From assembly GCF_019219025.1 (NCBI RefSeq), contig NZ_JAHUWN010000010.1, forward strand, positions 124,001 to 188,000: DNA of 64,000 nt, in the 5' to 3' direction. Shown here piece by piece: positions 1 to 8,860 of the stretch. This DNA is from Bacillus sp. sid0103. GTDB taxonomy: Bacteria > Bacillota > Bacilli > Bacillales_B > DSM-18226. Every line of letters starts with the position of its first letter. Within the stretch, counting starts at the first letter, position 1. The notes beneath the pieces are model-generated. The model searched no databases. It worked only from the letters and a program-made list of their open reading frames with translations, and was not told the origin of the DNA. A program made the translations under genes and the position numbers.

Positions 1-562
1 TCGACATAATCTCTTCTGTCGATTTGGAATCTAATGATCCGGTCGGTTCGTCTCCAAATATGATATCCGGATCATTGATCAATGCTCTGCAGATGCCGAC
101 TCTTTGCAGCTGTCCACCAGATGCCTGGGTGATATTATTATCTGCAAGCTTTTCAATTCCTGTCATTTTCAACATTTTTTTTGCTTTATTATTTATCGCA
201 ATTTTATCCGCATCTTTTGATACAAGAGCAGGAAACATAACATTGTCAATCACAGACAGATTCTTTAATAGATTAATATCCTGAAAGATAAATCCCATGT
301 TATTCAGTCGGATCTTCGCCAGTTCTTCTTCTTTTAGTCTGCCGAATTCACGGCCTTTAAATTTCACACTGCCAGAAGTAATTCTATCCATACCGCTTAC
401 ATTATATAGCAGTGTTGACTTTCCGCTTCCGGATGGCCCCATGACCGATACGAATTCACCTTTTTCTATCTCCAAGTTTACATCCTTTAAGATATGAAGC
501 TCATGATTATTCCCTAATTCTACTTTTTTGTTCACACTTCTTGCTTCTAGTATATTGCTCAT
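1..562 (-). CDS. ABC transporter ATP-binding protein (partial, C-terminus beyond window)
   Basis: This is the nucleotide-binding subunit of a MacB/LolD-type ABC transporter, which would energise the FtsX-like permease encoded just upstream (733-3087). Translating the minus strand gives the Walker A motif GPSGSGKS near residue 45, a Q-loop, the signature ASGGQ and a Walker B ending in DEPTGSLD, typical of the export/lipoprotein-release branch. The ATG at 560-562 has a GGAGGAA ribosome site seven bases before it. The reading frame stays open to the window edge, so roughly 187 residues are present and the H-loop region is missing. Family role is established; substrate is unknown. Such ATPase-permease pairs in Firmicutes often handle peptide antibiotics, but no sensor genes flank this one here. 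Confidence 0.9.
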   Translation of the reverse strand, partial: MSNILEARSVNKKVELGNNHELHILKDVNLEIEKGEFVSVMGPSGSGKSTLLYNVSGMDRITSGSVKFKGREFGRLKEEELAKIRLNNMGFIFQDINLLKNLSVIDNVMFPALVSKDADKIAINNKAKKMLKMTGIEKLADNNITQASGGQLQRVGICRALINDPDIIFGDEPTGSLDSKSTEEIMS

Positions 563-732
563 ATATATTCCTCCAATGGCAAACCATTTTAAACACCGTC
601 TATATCCGCAGAGACACCCCGGATTGCCTTATTTTTCAGGAATCTGCACTCTTTTCTACATCAGAGCCATCACGAAGGAGACTTCTTCCACCTTCGCGGA
701 TACATCTCCTGCCCGTACCCTTTTCAGCAGTT

Positions 733-3087
733 CTAACTTCTTAACACTGCAGATAAATCATCTTCTACCGTTACCTTACAGCACACAGATATCGTATATC
801 CAACTACTCCTATCAGCACTAACGGACATAGAAGCCAAGTCTGCCAAGCAATATGAACAAATTCAATTCTTGCAGCTCCCATATAGGACATTGCCATACT
901 TACAAGAAACTCCCCTAAATAATCAGAAGCCAGTACTCCAAGTATGATTCCCAATATCAGTACCATCAACGTTCCTGCCATATATTGATGTTTAACGTTT
1001 TTAGAAGTTAATCCCACACTTCTCATGATGGCAATCTGGGACTTATCTTTTGACAATAACATCTTAAGGAATAATGCAGTTATCAATACAACAATGATTA
1101 CTGCAATGGCGATTCCGCCGATAACAATTGTACTCATCTGATCAATGATATTTCCAAGAGTCTGTTGTGTATATTCTTCGATATCATTTACCTGTGCAGA
1201 ATCATAGGCATTCCGATAGTGGTCCATTTTCTCATTAATATCAACGCCGGGAGCCACATCCATGCTCACAATATACCAAAGAACAGCATCTTCATTTACG
1301 CCAAGACTGGTATCCGCCTTTGCTGTTTTTCCGCCATTTGTAATATCTTGATAGATACCAGATACTTTCAATGTCTTTTCTGTCCCGGCATTCTTAACTA
1401 CTACTTCATCCCCCACTTCCTTGTTTAATCCGTCTTCTGATGCATTTGCATGGGAAAGTGAGATCTCCCCTTCACCCTCCGGTGATCTTCCCTCCAGATA
1501 ATTCAGTGGAAATACGGAAAAATCTCCGGCTTCAATATTAATATAGTCCCAGGAACCTTCCACATTTTTGACCTGGTAAGAACTGGTGATGTAGGCCGCA
1601 TGCTTCTCAATATCCAAATCATTCTGCAGCTCTTCCTGCAGCTTATTAAAATCTTCTGTAATCGTATCTGTCTTTCGAAGATCGATTCTCATGTCGCTTT
1701 TTCCAATTCCCATGTATGTGGAAAATTCCGGTGAATTCATGGTGTTATACAGATTTAAGGGGAGAATTACAATAAACGTACATACGACAAAAATAATTAG
1801 TAATAATCCGTATAATTTGGAACGCATCCATACATCCCTAAGACCCATGTATATATTAGTGCTAAAGAATTTGTTCTTAAGCAGTGAAAAACTGTATTTT
1901 TGGTTCTTTCCACGCTCCATGATATCTGAACGTAATGCTTCCACCGCAGAAATCTTATCGATTCTTTTTAGTACTCTCTTGCAGTCCATCACAATCATTA
2001 CATATACAAATAATGGAGCAATAAGAGATAGAACATATTTTAAGTTTCCTGATAAATCCGAAGATAAATAAAGTCTCATATTACCGTTAAACAGGTATAT
2101 CACCACAAAGGAAAGCAGATAGCCAATTATACCGGCTGCCACTGACATGACTCTGTATTTGCTAAGATATACCTTCTTTATATCCTTTTTGGATATTCCG
2201 ATCGCTTTCATAACACCGATTTCTCTTAAATCTTCATCAATCGTTGCCAGAAACGTGAGTCTGATACAGAACGCAGCTATCATAATCAGCAGAATACTGA
2301 TAAGTATAATGACCAACGCAACTGCCGCATCTGACATGGCATTAAACATCAGAAATATCGTTCCTCCGACAGTAGGACCGTTTGCCGGAAGACCTGCTTC
2401 CTTGTATGCAGTCTGTAGTCCTTGAGAATCCCCGTTTTCCATCAGCTTGAATTCAATAAGATATTCCAGTTCCCCTACCTCATTTTCAAGCATTTCACCA
2501 TAGTCCGCCTGATTAAGAACAAACCGTTTCGAAGAAGTAAGGGAAGAGTTCATCTCATAATCTCTAGCATAATCTGAAATGACAAACTTTTTCTGATACC
2601 CTTCATATTCCACCGTAATCGTATCACCTATTTTTAAGTCATATTCTTCGATAAAATAGATGGGAACCGCCACTTCGCCTTCCTTCACATCCAGTTTTTC
2701 ATTTTCTAGATCCAATATAAAATCAAATTTCTTATTCTGTACAACAAATGAAATATCCTGTACCGTTCCAGCCATCGTTTCATTATTACCAAAATGGATA
2801 TTACTTCCTTCAAAGGACAGAAGAACCATCGTCTCCTGCATCGCTATATTCTCCTGCTCTTCTTCTGTAAATTTATCGATTTCCGTCTGGTCAAAATCTC
2901 CCGAATGCATCTGCGTAATGTCAGCTGGAACTGCGGATTCTTGCAGTTCCGACATCGACTGAATCAGATTTGCAATGATATTTGTTGCACTAGCCCCCAA
3001 AAGAACTGCCAGGGTTATAAATATAAACACTGTCACAGTTATGATTTTCTTCCTGAGGAAATCATTCTTTACAATTTTTAAAAACAA
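733..3087 (-). CDS. FtsX-like ABC transporter permease
   Basis: The 784-residue protein has the MacB/FtsX layout duplicated: an N-terminal membrane anchor (residues about 15-38), an extracytoplasmic domain, three membrane segments (about 250-375), another anchor near 425, a second extracytoplasmic domain, and three final segments (about 655-770). Each membrane block contains an FtsX-like signature, IGVMKAIGISKKDIKK and IAIMRSVGLTSKNVK. It is the membrane partner of the ATPase at 1-562; the 170 bp between them holds no gene. The start is a TTG (3085-3087) placed about six bases after AGGAGGG. Substrate cannot be read from sequence. Acquisition from another Firmicute lineage is possible, because the pair has no counterpart in the conserved gene order around it, but this is inference. 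Confidence 0.88.
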   Translation of the reverse strand: MFLKIVKNDFLRKKIITVTVFIFITLAVLLGASATNIIANLIQSMSELQESAVPADITQMHSGDFDQTEIDKFTEEEQENIAMQETMVLLSFEGSNIHFGNNETMAGTVQDISFVVQNKKFDFILDLENEKLDVKEGEVAVPIYFIEEYDLKIGDTITVEYEGYQKKFVISDYARDYEMNSSLTSSKRFVLNQADYGEMLENEVGELEYLIEFKLMENGDSQGLQTAYKEAGLPANGPTVGGTIFLMFNAMSDAAVALVIILISILLIMIAAFCIRLTFLATIDEDLREIGVMKAIGISKKDIKKVYLSKYRVMSVAAGIIGYLLSFVVIYLFNGNMRLYLSSDLSGNLKYVLSLIAPLFVYVMIVMDCKRVLKRIDKISAVEALRSDIMERGKNQKYSFSLLKNKFFSTNIYMGLRDVWMRSKLYGLLLIIFVVCTFIVILPLNLYNTMNSPEFSTYMGIGKSDMRIDLRKTDTITEDFNKLQEELQNDLDIEKHAAYITSSYQVKNVEGSWDYINIEAGDFSVFPLNYLEGRSPEGEGEISLSHANASEDGLNKEVGDEVVVKNAGTEKTLKVSGIYQDITNGGKTAKADTSLGVNEDAVLWYIVSMDVAPGVDINEKMDHYRNAYDSAQVNDIEEYTQQTLGNIIDQMSTIVIGGIAIAVIIVVLITALFLKMLLSKDKSQIAIMRSVGLTSKNVKHQYMAGTLMVLILGIILGVLASDYLGEFLVSMAMSYMGAARIEFVHIAWQTWLLCPLVLIGVVGYTISVCCKVTVEDDLSAVLRS

Positions 3088-3449
3088 AATTTTCCCTCCT
3101 TTCTACCCAGATAATTTTTTCTATTTCTATAACTTTTTCATTTCTAGAACATGCAAAAGGCAAGAATGAGAAAATTAACGTTAATCATATAAAAAGATAT
3201 TTATTCATACTCACTCTCTCCTCCCCCAAACCCAGTATCTTTTACTATTTCAATTTGGGGTATACTAAAATCCTTTATGGCTTACAAAAATTAACTATTT
3301 GTTTACATTCCTTCATAAAACTTTATATAAAATTATTGTAGCTTGCCTAAATAAAGTCGCGGTTCGTGAAAAAGAGCTAACAGGAGTCATCATTAAAATA
3401 AGAGAACTTTCTTTACAAAAAAACCTGCCGCTTTCACGACAGGTTTCGA
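3088..3449. other. Intergenic region with upstream signals of the ABC operon
   Basis: This 362-bp AT-rich stretch lies between the ABC permease and the di-heme lipoprotein gene, both on the minus strand. It holds a terminator at its right end (3413-3446), a palindrome ATTAACGTTAAT at 3174-3185, and a seven-codon minus-strand ORF at 3185-3208 with a strong Shine-Dalgarno sequence. The promoter for the ABC genes must lie here, but I could not fix a convincing -35/-10 pair. Confidence 0.5.
3413..3446 (-). terminator. Intrinsic terminator after the di-heme lipoprotein gene
   Basis: Read on the minus strand, a stem of AAACCTG pairing with CAGGTTT (inner pairs continue with one mismatch) is followed by a T-run. 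It begins just after the TAG stop of the gene at 3450. Confidence 0.8.
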
Positions 3450-5420
3450 CTATTCAATCGATTTAATATATTCGGCAATGGCGTTCACTTCCCATGTTGA
3501 TAGCTTCGGAATGCTGTCATTTCCATGACGTTCAATCGCATCCTCTATGGTCTTTGCGCTGCCATCATGAAAATACGGCGCAGTTGCCCAAACACCCCTT
3601 AAAGTTGGAGTATCAAATTTTTTACCATCACGAGGATTCTGATATTGACCGCGTGCATCTCCTTTTGAAGGCACGTCGAGTTTGCTTCTTGTTCCAATAT
3701 CATGGAGAAAGTTTGTGTTTCGTTCCGTCAGCTCTCCTTCTCCATTCACAGCCTTGCCGCTGTCAGTGAAGAACTCACCTCCATGGCAGCTGAGACAGTT
3801 TCCTTTTCCGTTGAACAACCGTTCTCCTTCTTTGGCTGTGTTTGTTAAACTGCCATCTTTTTTCCGATAAGGACTTTGAGGGGGTGGAAACGAGTTTGGA
3901 TCTTTCAAAAAGGCCAGGAGTGCATCATACATATGCTGTACATCTTCTGGGATCGGTTTGGCAGGATCAAGTTCCATCATGCCTCCCATTTCGCCTTGAA
4001 CAGTATGAATGTAATCCGTAAACTCATTGCGTGATCCGTCCCACAAAAACAGCCCTGTTTCCGTCGTCACCACGTTGCTTGGAATATTACGTGGACCTTT
4101 TGCCGTCGTTAACGTTAAGCGATTCATGTCCCCATCGGCATGGCAGGAGGCACAGCTCATCCAGTTGTTCCCTGTTATGCTTGTGGCGAATTCATCACTG
4201 TTGGCACTGTAAAATATTGTTTTACCTTTCCGCACCTCTTTTGACAGAGAGTCTTTTTTAATCAGCTTAACAGGCTCCCCCGACATTTTGGCACGTGCAT
4301 AAGGGCTGTCTCCCCCTGTTTGAATCGTCGCTAAATTATGACTCATCGCATTATGGATATAAAGTGACTTTCCATCATTTGAAATGACAATCCCCCGTGG
4401 GTTATCTCCTTTAATGCGGCGCAAAATCTGTGTCGCATTTCCGCCGCGTGTTAAATCAAAAACGACCAGGTCTTCGCTGCCCGACATAACCACATAGGCT
4501 TTACTGCCATCCGGCTGAAAGGCTACATCATATGGGTTCGCTACGATGATGGTATCATTTTTTACATCCCGAATATTCATTTCGTCAAAGAGCTCTTTTC
4601 GTTCATCTACGATTTCTTCATCTTTTTCCAGATCAATAACTGACACTGCAGGAAAAATCGTTTCTTCAAAATGAATAGGGGTATCGATATTCGTTAACAA
4701 GTGTGGAACAAACGCCTTTTTCCCGTCAGGCGATATTACAAACTGCTCAAACGTATTCGGAATCCCTTGGCTTTTCTTACGGTCAGGCTGATCCGGTGAA
4801 TTTGCCAAGGTAATAGTCTTTGTCACTTTGTCTTCCCCTGTGTCGATGACCGAAATATTTCCATCTAAGTAATGAGGAACATATAGCTTTTTCCCATCCT
4901 TTGTAATAGCAATCGTTCTAGGACGGTCACCAATTTTTATTTCCTTCTTTACTTCCCTCTCATTTGTATCAATGATAGATAGCGTACCAGACTGATAGTT
5001 TGCTACATAAAGTGTTTCACCATTTGGGCTTGTGACAAGCCCAAATGGTTGAATGCCAACCTCAATGGAGTCGACCACTTTCCTCTTATTTGTAGAAATG
5101 ACGTCTACCTGGTTATCAAATAAACACGAGACATACACGTATTGGCCATCGGGACTTAGGGTTAGCTGCTGCGGCTGTTTTCCGACCGAAACTTCCGCTA
5201 GTATTTTTTTCGTTTTTGCATCAAGGATCGATACGGTGTCTACATCTATATTGGCTACATAAAGTGTATCACCTTTGTCATTTAGCACCATATTATCACT
5301 GTGAACAGCTTGGTTACGAAGGACCTCTTTGGTCGTGACCATTTGTTCCGGCATACAGCTTACAGCGATAATGGCCGTTGCAGATAAAATTGTTAATTGC
5401 AAGAGTCTCTTCCACCACAT
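3450..5420 (-). CDS. Lipoprotein: YVTN beta-propeller fused to a di-heme cytochrome c peroxidase/MauG-like domain
   Basis: The 656-residue protein begins with a lipoprotein signal (lipobox AVSC, Cys22), so it should be anchored outside the membrane. Residues about 45-390 form YVTN-type propeller repeats (for example LYVANYQSGTLSIID). The C-terminal third carries two c-type heme sites, CASCH (423-427) and CLSCH (542-546), with the spacing and the TPTLRGV...PYFHDGS signature of bacterial di-heme peroxidases and MauG. Such enzymes reduce peroxide or oxidise a partner protein. It ends 13 bp after the unknown lipoprotein gene at 5434 and both read minus, so they probably form one operon under the Fur palindrome at 7584-7626. 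Heme attachment outside the cell requires a cytochrome c maturation system, not in this window. Actual substrate unknown. Confidence 0.88.
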   Translation of the reverse strand: MWWKRLLQLTILSATAIIAVSCMPEQMVTTKEVLRNQAVHSDNMVLNDKGDTLYVANIDVDTVSILDAKTKKILAEVSVGKQPQQLTLSPDGQYVYVSCLFDNQVDVISTNKRKVVDSIEVGIQPFGLVTSPNGETLYVANYQSGTLSIIDTNEREVKKEIKIGDRPRTIAITKDGKKLYVPHYLDGNISVIDTGEDKVTKTITLANSPDQPDRKKSQGIPNTFEQFVISPDGKKAFVPHLLTNIDTPIHFEETIFPAVSVIDLEKDEEIVDERKELFDEMNIRDVKNDTIIVANPYDVAFQPDGSKAYVVMSGSEDLVVFDLTRGGNATQILRRIKGDNPRGIVISNDGKSLYIHNAMSHNLATIQTGGDSPYARAKMSGEPVKLIKKDSLSKEVRKGKTIFYSANSDEFATSITGNNWMSCASCHADGDMNRLTLTTAKGPRNIPSNVVTTETGLFLWDGSRNEFTDYIHTVQGEMGGMMELDPAKPIPEDVQHMYDALLAFLKDPNSFPPPQSPYRKKDGSLTNTAKEGERLFNGKGNCLSCHGGEFFTDSGKAVNGEGELTERNTNFLHDIGTRSKLDVPSKGDARGQYQNPRDGKKFDTPTLRGVWATAPYFHDGSAKTIEDAIERHGNDSIPKLSTWEVNAIAEYIKSIE

Positions 5421-5433
5421 AATATTTCCTTCC

Positions 5434-7521
5434 TTACCGTTTCTTCACTTCTACATTCACTAAAACAGGAGCAATCCCATATTTCCCGTGCCCTGCCTGC
5501 ACTTGTGGAACATTGTCTTTGTCGGTATTCCCAAGCTTTTTACCGTCAATATAAGCATCTCCTGTATCCCAGAACTCACTTGCCTGCATTCCTTCCTGTA
5601 ACGATGGCCCGTCAATAACCGTATCGTAAAAAGCAACATAGCGGGAGATTATGGTTTCACGGTCCAGAGCTGACAGCGTATCTTGGTCTCCGTCCGCATT
5701 GTATAGGTTATTTAAGGCAACACGGAAGACAGCTGATAAAGCCCCTGCTGTCATTGGGCTATATTTCATTTCATCTTTACTTGTGTAATATAAATTGGTT
5801 TCTTTATCGAGCATCTTCTCATCCATCGCTTGGTATAGCGCACGGGCAGCATCGCGGTACTTCGTGTCTTTCGTTGCTAAGAATGCTCCAGTCAAGCCTC
5901 TAATCGCTCCGAGTTGTGCATCTAAAGTTGGCTCTGTATCGTCCTGGCCTTTTCCGATCGTATAGCCGTTTGCAACTAGGCCATCTTCACGTTTTAACTC
6001 ATTGATGATAAAGTCGGCTTGCTTTTTAATCATTTCCAGAGCACGCTTTCCTTCTTCTGTCTCTAATCCTTTTGCATCCTCACCATTGGCGTATCCGACA
6101 GGAAGACCGTCAATCGCACGCTGGAACATTCGCAGCGCCTCTGTCGTGTATCCGGCCTGGAATGTATCTACATGCGCTCCCTGTGTCTTTCCGTCATGTT
6201 GATCGATAAAAGCTCCCGCTTCATTGTTAAAGTGCATGGCATCGATATTTTTAAAAACTTGCAGCAACACATCTCGGTTGATGGAATAAGGATCAGATGC
6301 CTTTACATCGTTGGCAACAGAACCATCTACATTCTCCTTAGCTGCACTCGGAAACGGTTTACCGTCAAATGCGGCTAAAAACGCCGGGTTTTGCGCTTTG
6401 TTTTCCGGGCGCTGATCTGTCATGCCGTAAAATTCGGATGCCGGCCACAGCATCAGCCATTGATCTTGCAGCATGCTTCGTGCATCTTTTACGGTCAATT
6501 GTTTGGAGTTTGGCATCTCATCATTGCCGTCTTCCACGACTTCGATTTGGTGCGGCAAATAAACAAAGCCATTAGCCGGATTATATTTGCTTCCAGTCCC
6601 AGCCGTCAGCTGCTTTTTAGCTGTATCATAAAATAATCCGTCGCGAATGTAGGCCAGCTTGTTCCAAATTTGTTCCGTCAGAATGGCTCCCTGCATCCCA
6701 TCAGCTGAACTAACCCCTAACGCGATGTTGGCGTCATCATCATCTTTCGGTGATGTCGCTTCAAGTTCTTCATCGCTGTCTACTTTATGTAAGCCTCCCA
6801 TAAAGTCTCCAGCCCAAAGCGCTTGCTTCAAGAAGGTTGCTCCATATGCTGACGGATTTAACGTTTTGTCCATCTTTGCCCGACCCCAGCGCAATGTTTC
6901 AAAATTCACCTGATACATTGGGACATAAGAGTCATCGTCATTTTTTGCATAAACATTTGTATCCACTTTTTGTATGTAGTGCGGGTCACCAGTGGAATAT
7001 TCAATTAATGTTGGAAACATATTCCTAAACAACTCATCTTTTGGATAACCGACACTGTCTGCCATTTCATAAAATCGTTCCCCTAGCATAGTCGGTGCGT
7101 CTTTACCTGCTTTCTTTGCTAATTCTGCAACCGCCGGTCCGTGGATCAAATGTAAGCCTAGGCCGGATTTTTCAGTTACTTCATACATCGCTTCTTCCGA
7201 ATATTCATATGATTCAACACCTGCTGTGTAGTCAAATTGGGATGGTTGATCAAGCTTTCTAACATCAAGAACATCTAAATCTAAGCCAAGACCTTCTACT
7301 AACGGCTCTCCGGAGAGCTCAAATTCTGCATAAGCAAACATATTCGCGGCTGTATCAAACGTATAATCTTTCACTGGAACTGATACGCTGCTTTTTTCTG
7401 TTTCCGTTTCAGCTTTTGTATCTTTTTTTGCAGTTGACCTCTCGTTTGAGCAGGCACTCGTTAATAAAAGTGATGAAGCCAATGCGAATGTTGTCATCAC
7501 TTTCCATGGTAGTGTTCTCAT
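5434..7521 (-). CDS. Large lipoprotein of unknown function, Fur-box associated
   Basis: I do not recognise this 695-residue protein. It has a clear lipoprotein signal (LLTSAC, Cys24) and a Lys/Glu/Thr-rich linker to about residue 50. The rest is mostly predicted helical, with repeated Ala/Leu-rich stretches such as AGALSAVFRVALNNLYNA and RALEMIKKQADFIINELK, which resembles an alpha/alpha-toroid but shows no known catalytic motif. There are no heme CXXCH motifs and few cysteines beyond the anchor. Its neighbours are the di-heme peroxidase-like lipoprotein 13 bp downstream and the DoxX-like protein upstream. A long palindrome containing a Fur box lies 63-105 bp before its ATG, so iron starvation probably induces it. 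It might be an iron-binding or oxidised partner of the di-heme protein; that is inference. Confidence 0.75.
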   Translation of the reverse strand: MRTLPWKVMTTFALASSLLLTSACSNERSTAKKDTKAETETEKSSVSVPVKDYTFDTAANMFAYAEFELSGEPLVEGLGLDLDVLDVRKLDQPSQFDYTAGVESYEYSEEAMYEVTEKSGLGLHLIHGPAVAELAKKAGKDAPTMLGERFYEMADSVGYPKDELFRNMFPTLIEYSTGDPHYIQKVDTNVYAKNDDDSYVPMYQVNFETLRWGRAKMDKTLNPSAYGATFLKQALWAGDFMGGLHKVDSDEELEATSPKDDDDANIALGVSSADGMQGAILTEQIWNKLAYIRDGLFYDTAKKQLTAGTGSKYNPANGFVYLPHQIEVVEDGNDEMPNSKQLTVKDARSMLQDQWLMLWPASEFYGMTDQRPENKAQNPAFLAAFDGKPFPSAAKENVDGSVANDVKASDPYSINRDVLLQVFKNIDAMHFNNEAGAFIDQHDGKTQGAHVDTFQAGYTTEALRMFQRAIDGLPVGYANGEDAKGLETEEGKRALEMIKKQADFIINELKREDGLVANGYTIGKGQDDTEPTLDAQLGAIRGLTGAFLATKDTKYRDAARALYQAMDEKMLDKETNLYYTSKDEMKYSPMTAGALSAVFRVALNNLYNADGDQDTLSALDRETIISRYVAFYDTVIDGPSLQEGMQASEFWDTGDAYIDGKKLGNTDKDNVPQVQAGHGKYGIAPVLVNVEVKKR

Positions 7522-7583
7522 TATCGTTCTTCTCTCCTTTAATTTATGACTCTATAATTGAAAATTGATTATTATGTCATTTC

Positions 7584-7626
7584 CTATCTTTAATTGATAA
7601 TAACAATCATTATCAATTAAAGATAG
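7584..7626 (-). promoter_or_regulatory. Fur box inside an 18-bp perfect inverted repeat
   Basis: The arms CTATCTTTAATTGATAAT (7584-7601) and its exact complement (7609-7626) flank a 7-nt centre. The core GATAATAACAATCATTATC matches the classical 19-bp Fur consensus at 16 positions. It precedes the 695-residue lipoprotein gene. No T-run follows on either strand, so it is not a standard terminator for the DoxX-like gene upstream. Confidence 0.75.
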
Positions 7627-7715
7627 CTTCATTTACGTAATTAAGTCATTTCTCCTAAACTATTTATTTTCACAGCCCCTTATAAAAAATGGTCTATAAG
7701 GGAGTCAAAATGATG

Positions 7716-8453
7716 TTATTCTTGACGAATTAATGATTTTACTTGCTTTTCTTTTTCAATATGACTATTTTCACTAAAGTAAGTTTCTTGAATATAAGTG
7801 ATAAATTGTTCAATCCGTTCATTTTGGGATACCTGGGCTTTTTCAACAGAACTTGCAATCTCGTTAATACTGTCTTGCATTAGTTTTTTAAGATCGTCTT
7901 GGGGATACATTTCTTTAAATTTAGGGAAAGTGAAGTCTCTGGATTTATTAATAGTAAAGTTCAATAACTGATCTAACTTGAAATATTTATCCAAGCTTAA
8001 ACGATACATTTGTCTTCCACTTAGTAACAATCCAAAGGCACTTGTATAAAGGGTAAGGCTCATTATATTGATGTTTCCTGAAAGAAGAAAATTAATATGC
8101 ATAAAGAGGCATGTCAGAATGGACGGAAGTATCATAAACCCGGCGATGAGAAATAAACCAACCATCACCTGAACGATGGGAATGGTATAATTTAATGCCA
8201 TCACTTGCTTCAAGGCTGCCTCTTCTATAAAAAATTTATAAAACTCAGGTACATTTGGTTTATCTAATGATTTCACCAAGTAATCACTGAGAAATACTCC
8301 GGGTTGAGCAAACCAAGAATGTCCTGAAGAACCCCCTTCACCTAAAATTTTTGTTACTCCCGCTAATAGCCAGCCTATTCCAAATAGAATACGCATTAAA
8401 ACAACTAAATGATGAAAAACGTGTTTTCCGGAATTATTTTGATTTTGCATCAT
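7716..8453 (-). CDS. DoxX-like membrane protein with C-terminal cytoplasmic extension
   Basis: This 245-residue protein has about four membrane segments in the first 165 residues and the typical DoxX/DoxD opening RILFGIGWLLAGVTKI, plus MHINFLLSGN in the third to fourth segment. Residues about 170-245 form a charged, helical tail that plain DoxX proteins lack. DoxX-like proteins are linked to quinone or thiol redox at the membrane, but the biochemical role of most is unsettled. Start: two adjacent ATG codons (8448-8453) follow GAGGGGG; the second has the better spacing. A perfect 7-1-7 Fur box lies about 45 bp upstream. It sits between the divergent two-component genes and the two lipoproteins, suggesting one iron-responsive membrane module. 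Confidence 0.72.
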   Translation of the reverse strand: MMQNQNNSGKHVFHHLVVLMRILFGIGWLLAGVTKILGEGGSSGHSWFAQPGVFLSDYLVKSLDKPNVPEFYKFFIEEAALKQVMALNYTIPIVQVMVGLFLIAGFMILPSILTCLFMHINFLLSGNINIMSLTLYTSAFGLLLSGRQMYRLSLDKYFKLDQLLNFTINKSRDFTFPKFKEMYPQDDLKKLMQDSINEIASSVEKAQVSQNERIEQFITYIQETYFSENSHIEKEKQVKSLIRQE

Positions 8454-8496
8454 AGGCCCCCTCTAAAATATTTGCTGATCAATGCAAAAGTGACAA

Positions 8497-8511
8497 TGAT
8501 AATCATTATCA
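8497..8511. promoter_or_regulatory. Fur box upstream of the DoxX-like gene
   Basis: TGATAATCATTATCA is a perfect 7-1-7 inverted repeat. The surrounding 19-mer GACAATGATAATCATTATC (8492-8510) differs from the classical Fur consensus at one position. Confidence 0.85.
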
Positions 8512-8802
8512 CTTTTAAACCGTTGGCGATATATTATAAAAAAATTCTTAAAAACTATTTAAAATAAAATTAAAAAAATTTAATATTTTACTCGATTTTA
8601 ATGTTGAACTTACCTTATGAATGTTAAGTTAATATGCATATTATCAATTAGGTATTTAAAGGTATCTATCAGTTTAGATAATAAATCTAGGAAATTATCA
8701 TGTTGCTTAATGAAGAGGAGTTGTTTTAGCTGAATCCCCAATGGAAACTATTACCTGATTGACCAGAAAAGAGTGATAATTTAAGATATTATTATAAATG
8801 AT

Positions 8803-8817
8803 TGATAATGATTATCA
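8803..8817. promoter_or_regulatory. Fur box upstream of the two-component system
   Basis: TGATAATGATTATCA is a perfect 7-1-7 Fur inverted repeat. It ends about 44 bp before the likely start of the response regulator, the expected place for a repressor site. Confidence 0.85.
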
Positions 8818-8860
8818 CTATAGGTATGTAGAATGAGTGAATTTGTTAGGGGAAATGGAC

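Larger units (their letters stand above)
8454..8860. other. Divergent control region with two Fur boxes
   Basis: This AT-rich region of about 400 bp separates the DoxX-like gene (minus) from the two-component genes (plus). It contains one Fur box close to each gene and a pair of direct repeats AATGTT at 8600 and 8620, exactly 20 bp apart, which could be a response-regulator site. No convincing ORF is present. Confidence 0.6.

Noticed and set aside
528..947. 139-codon plus-strand frame over the ABC permease end
   Set aside because: Antisense to the end of the permease gene and to the ABC intergenic region; low-complexity composition and no ribosome site.
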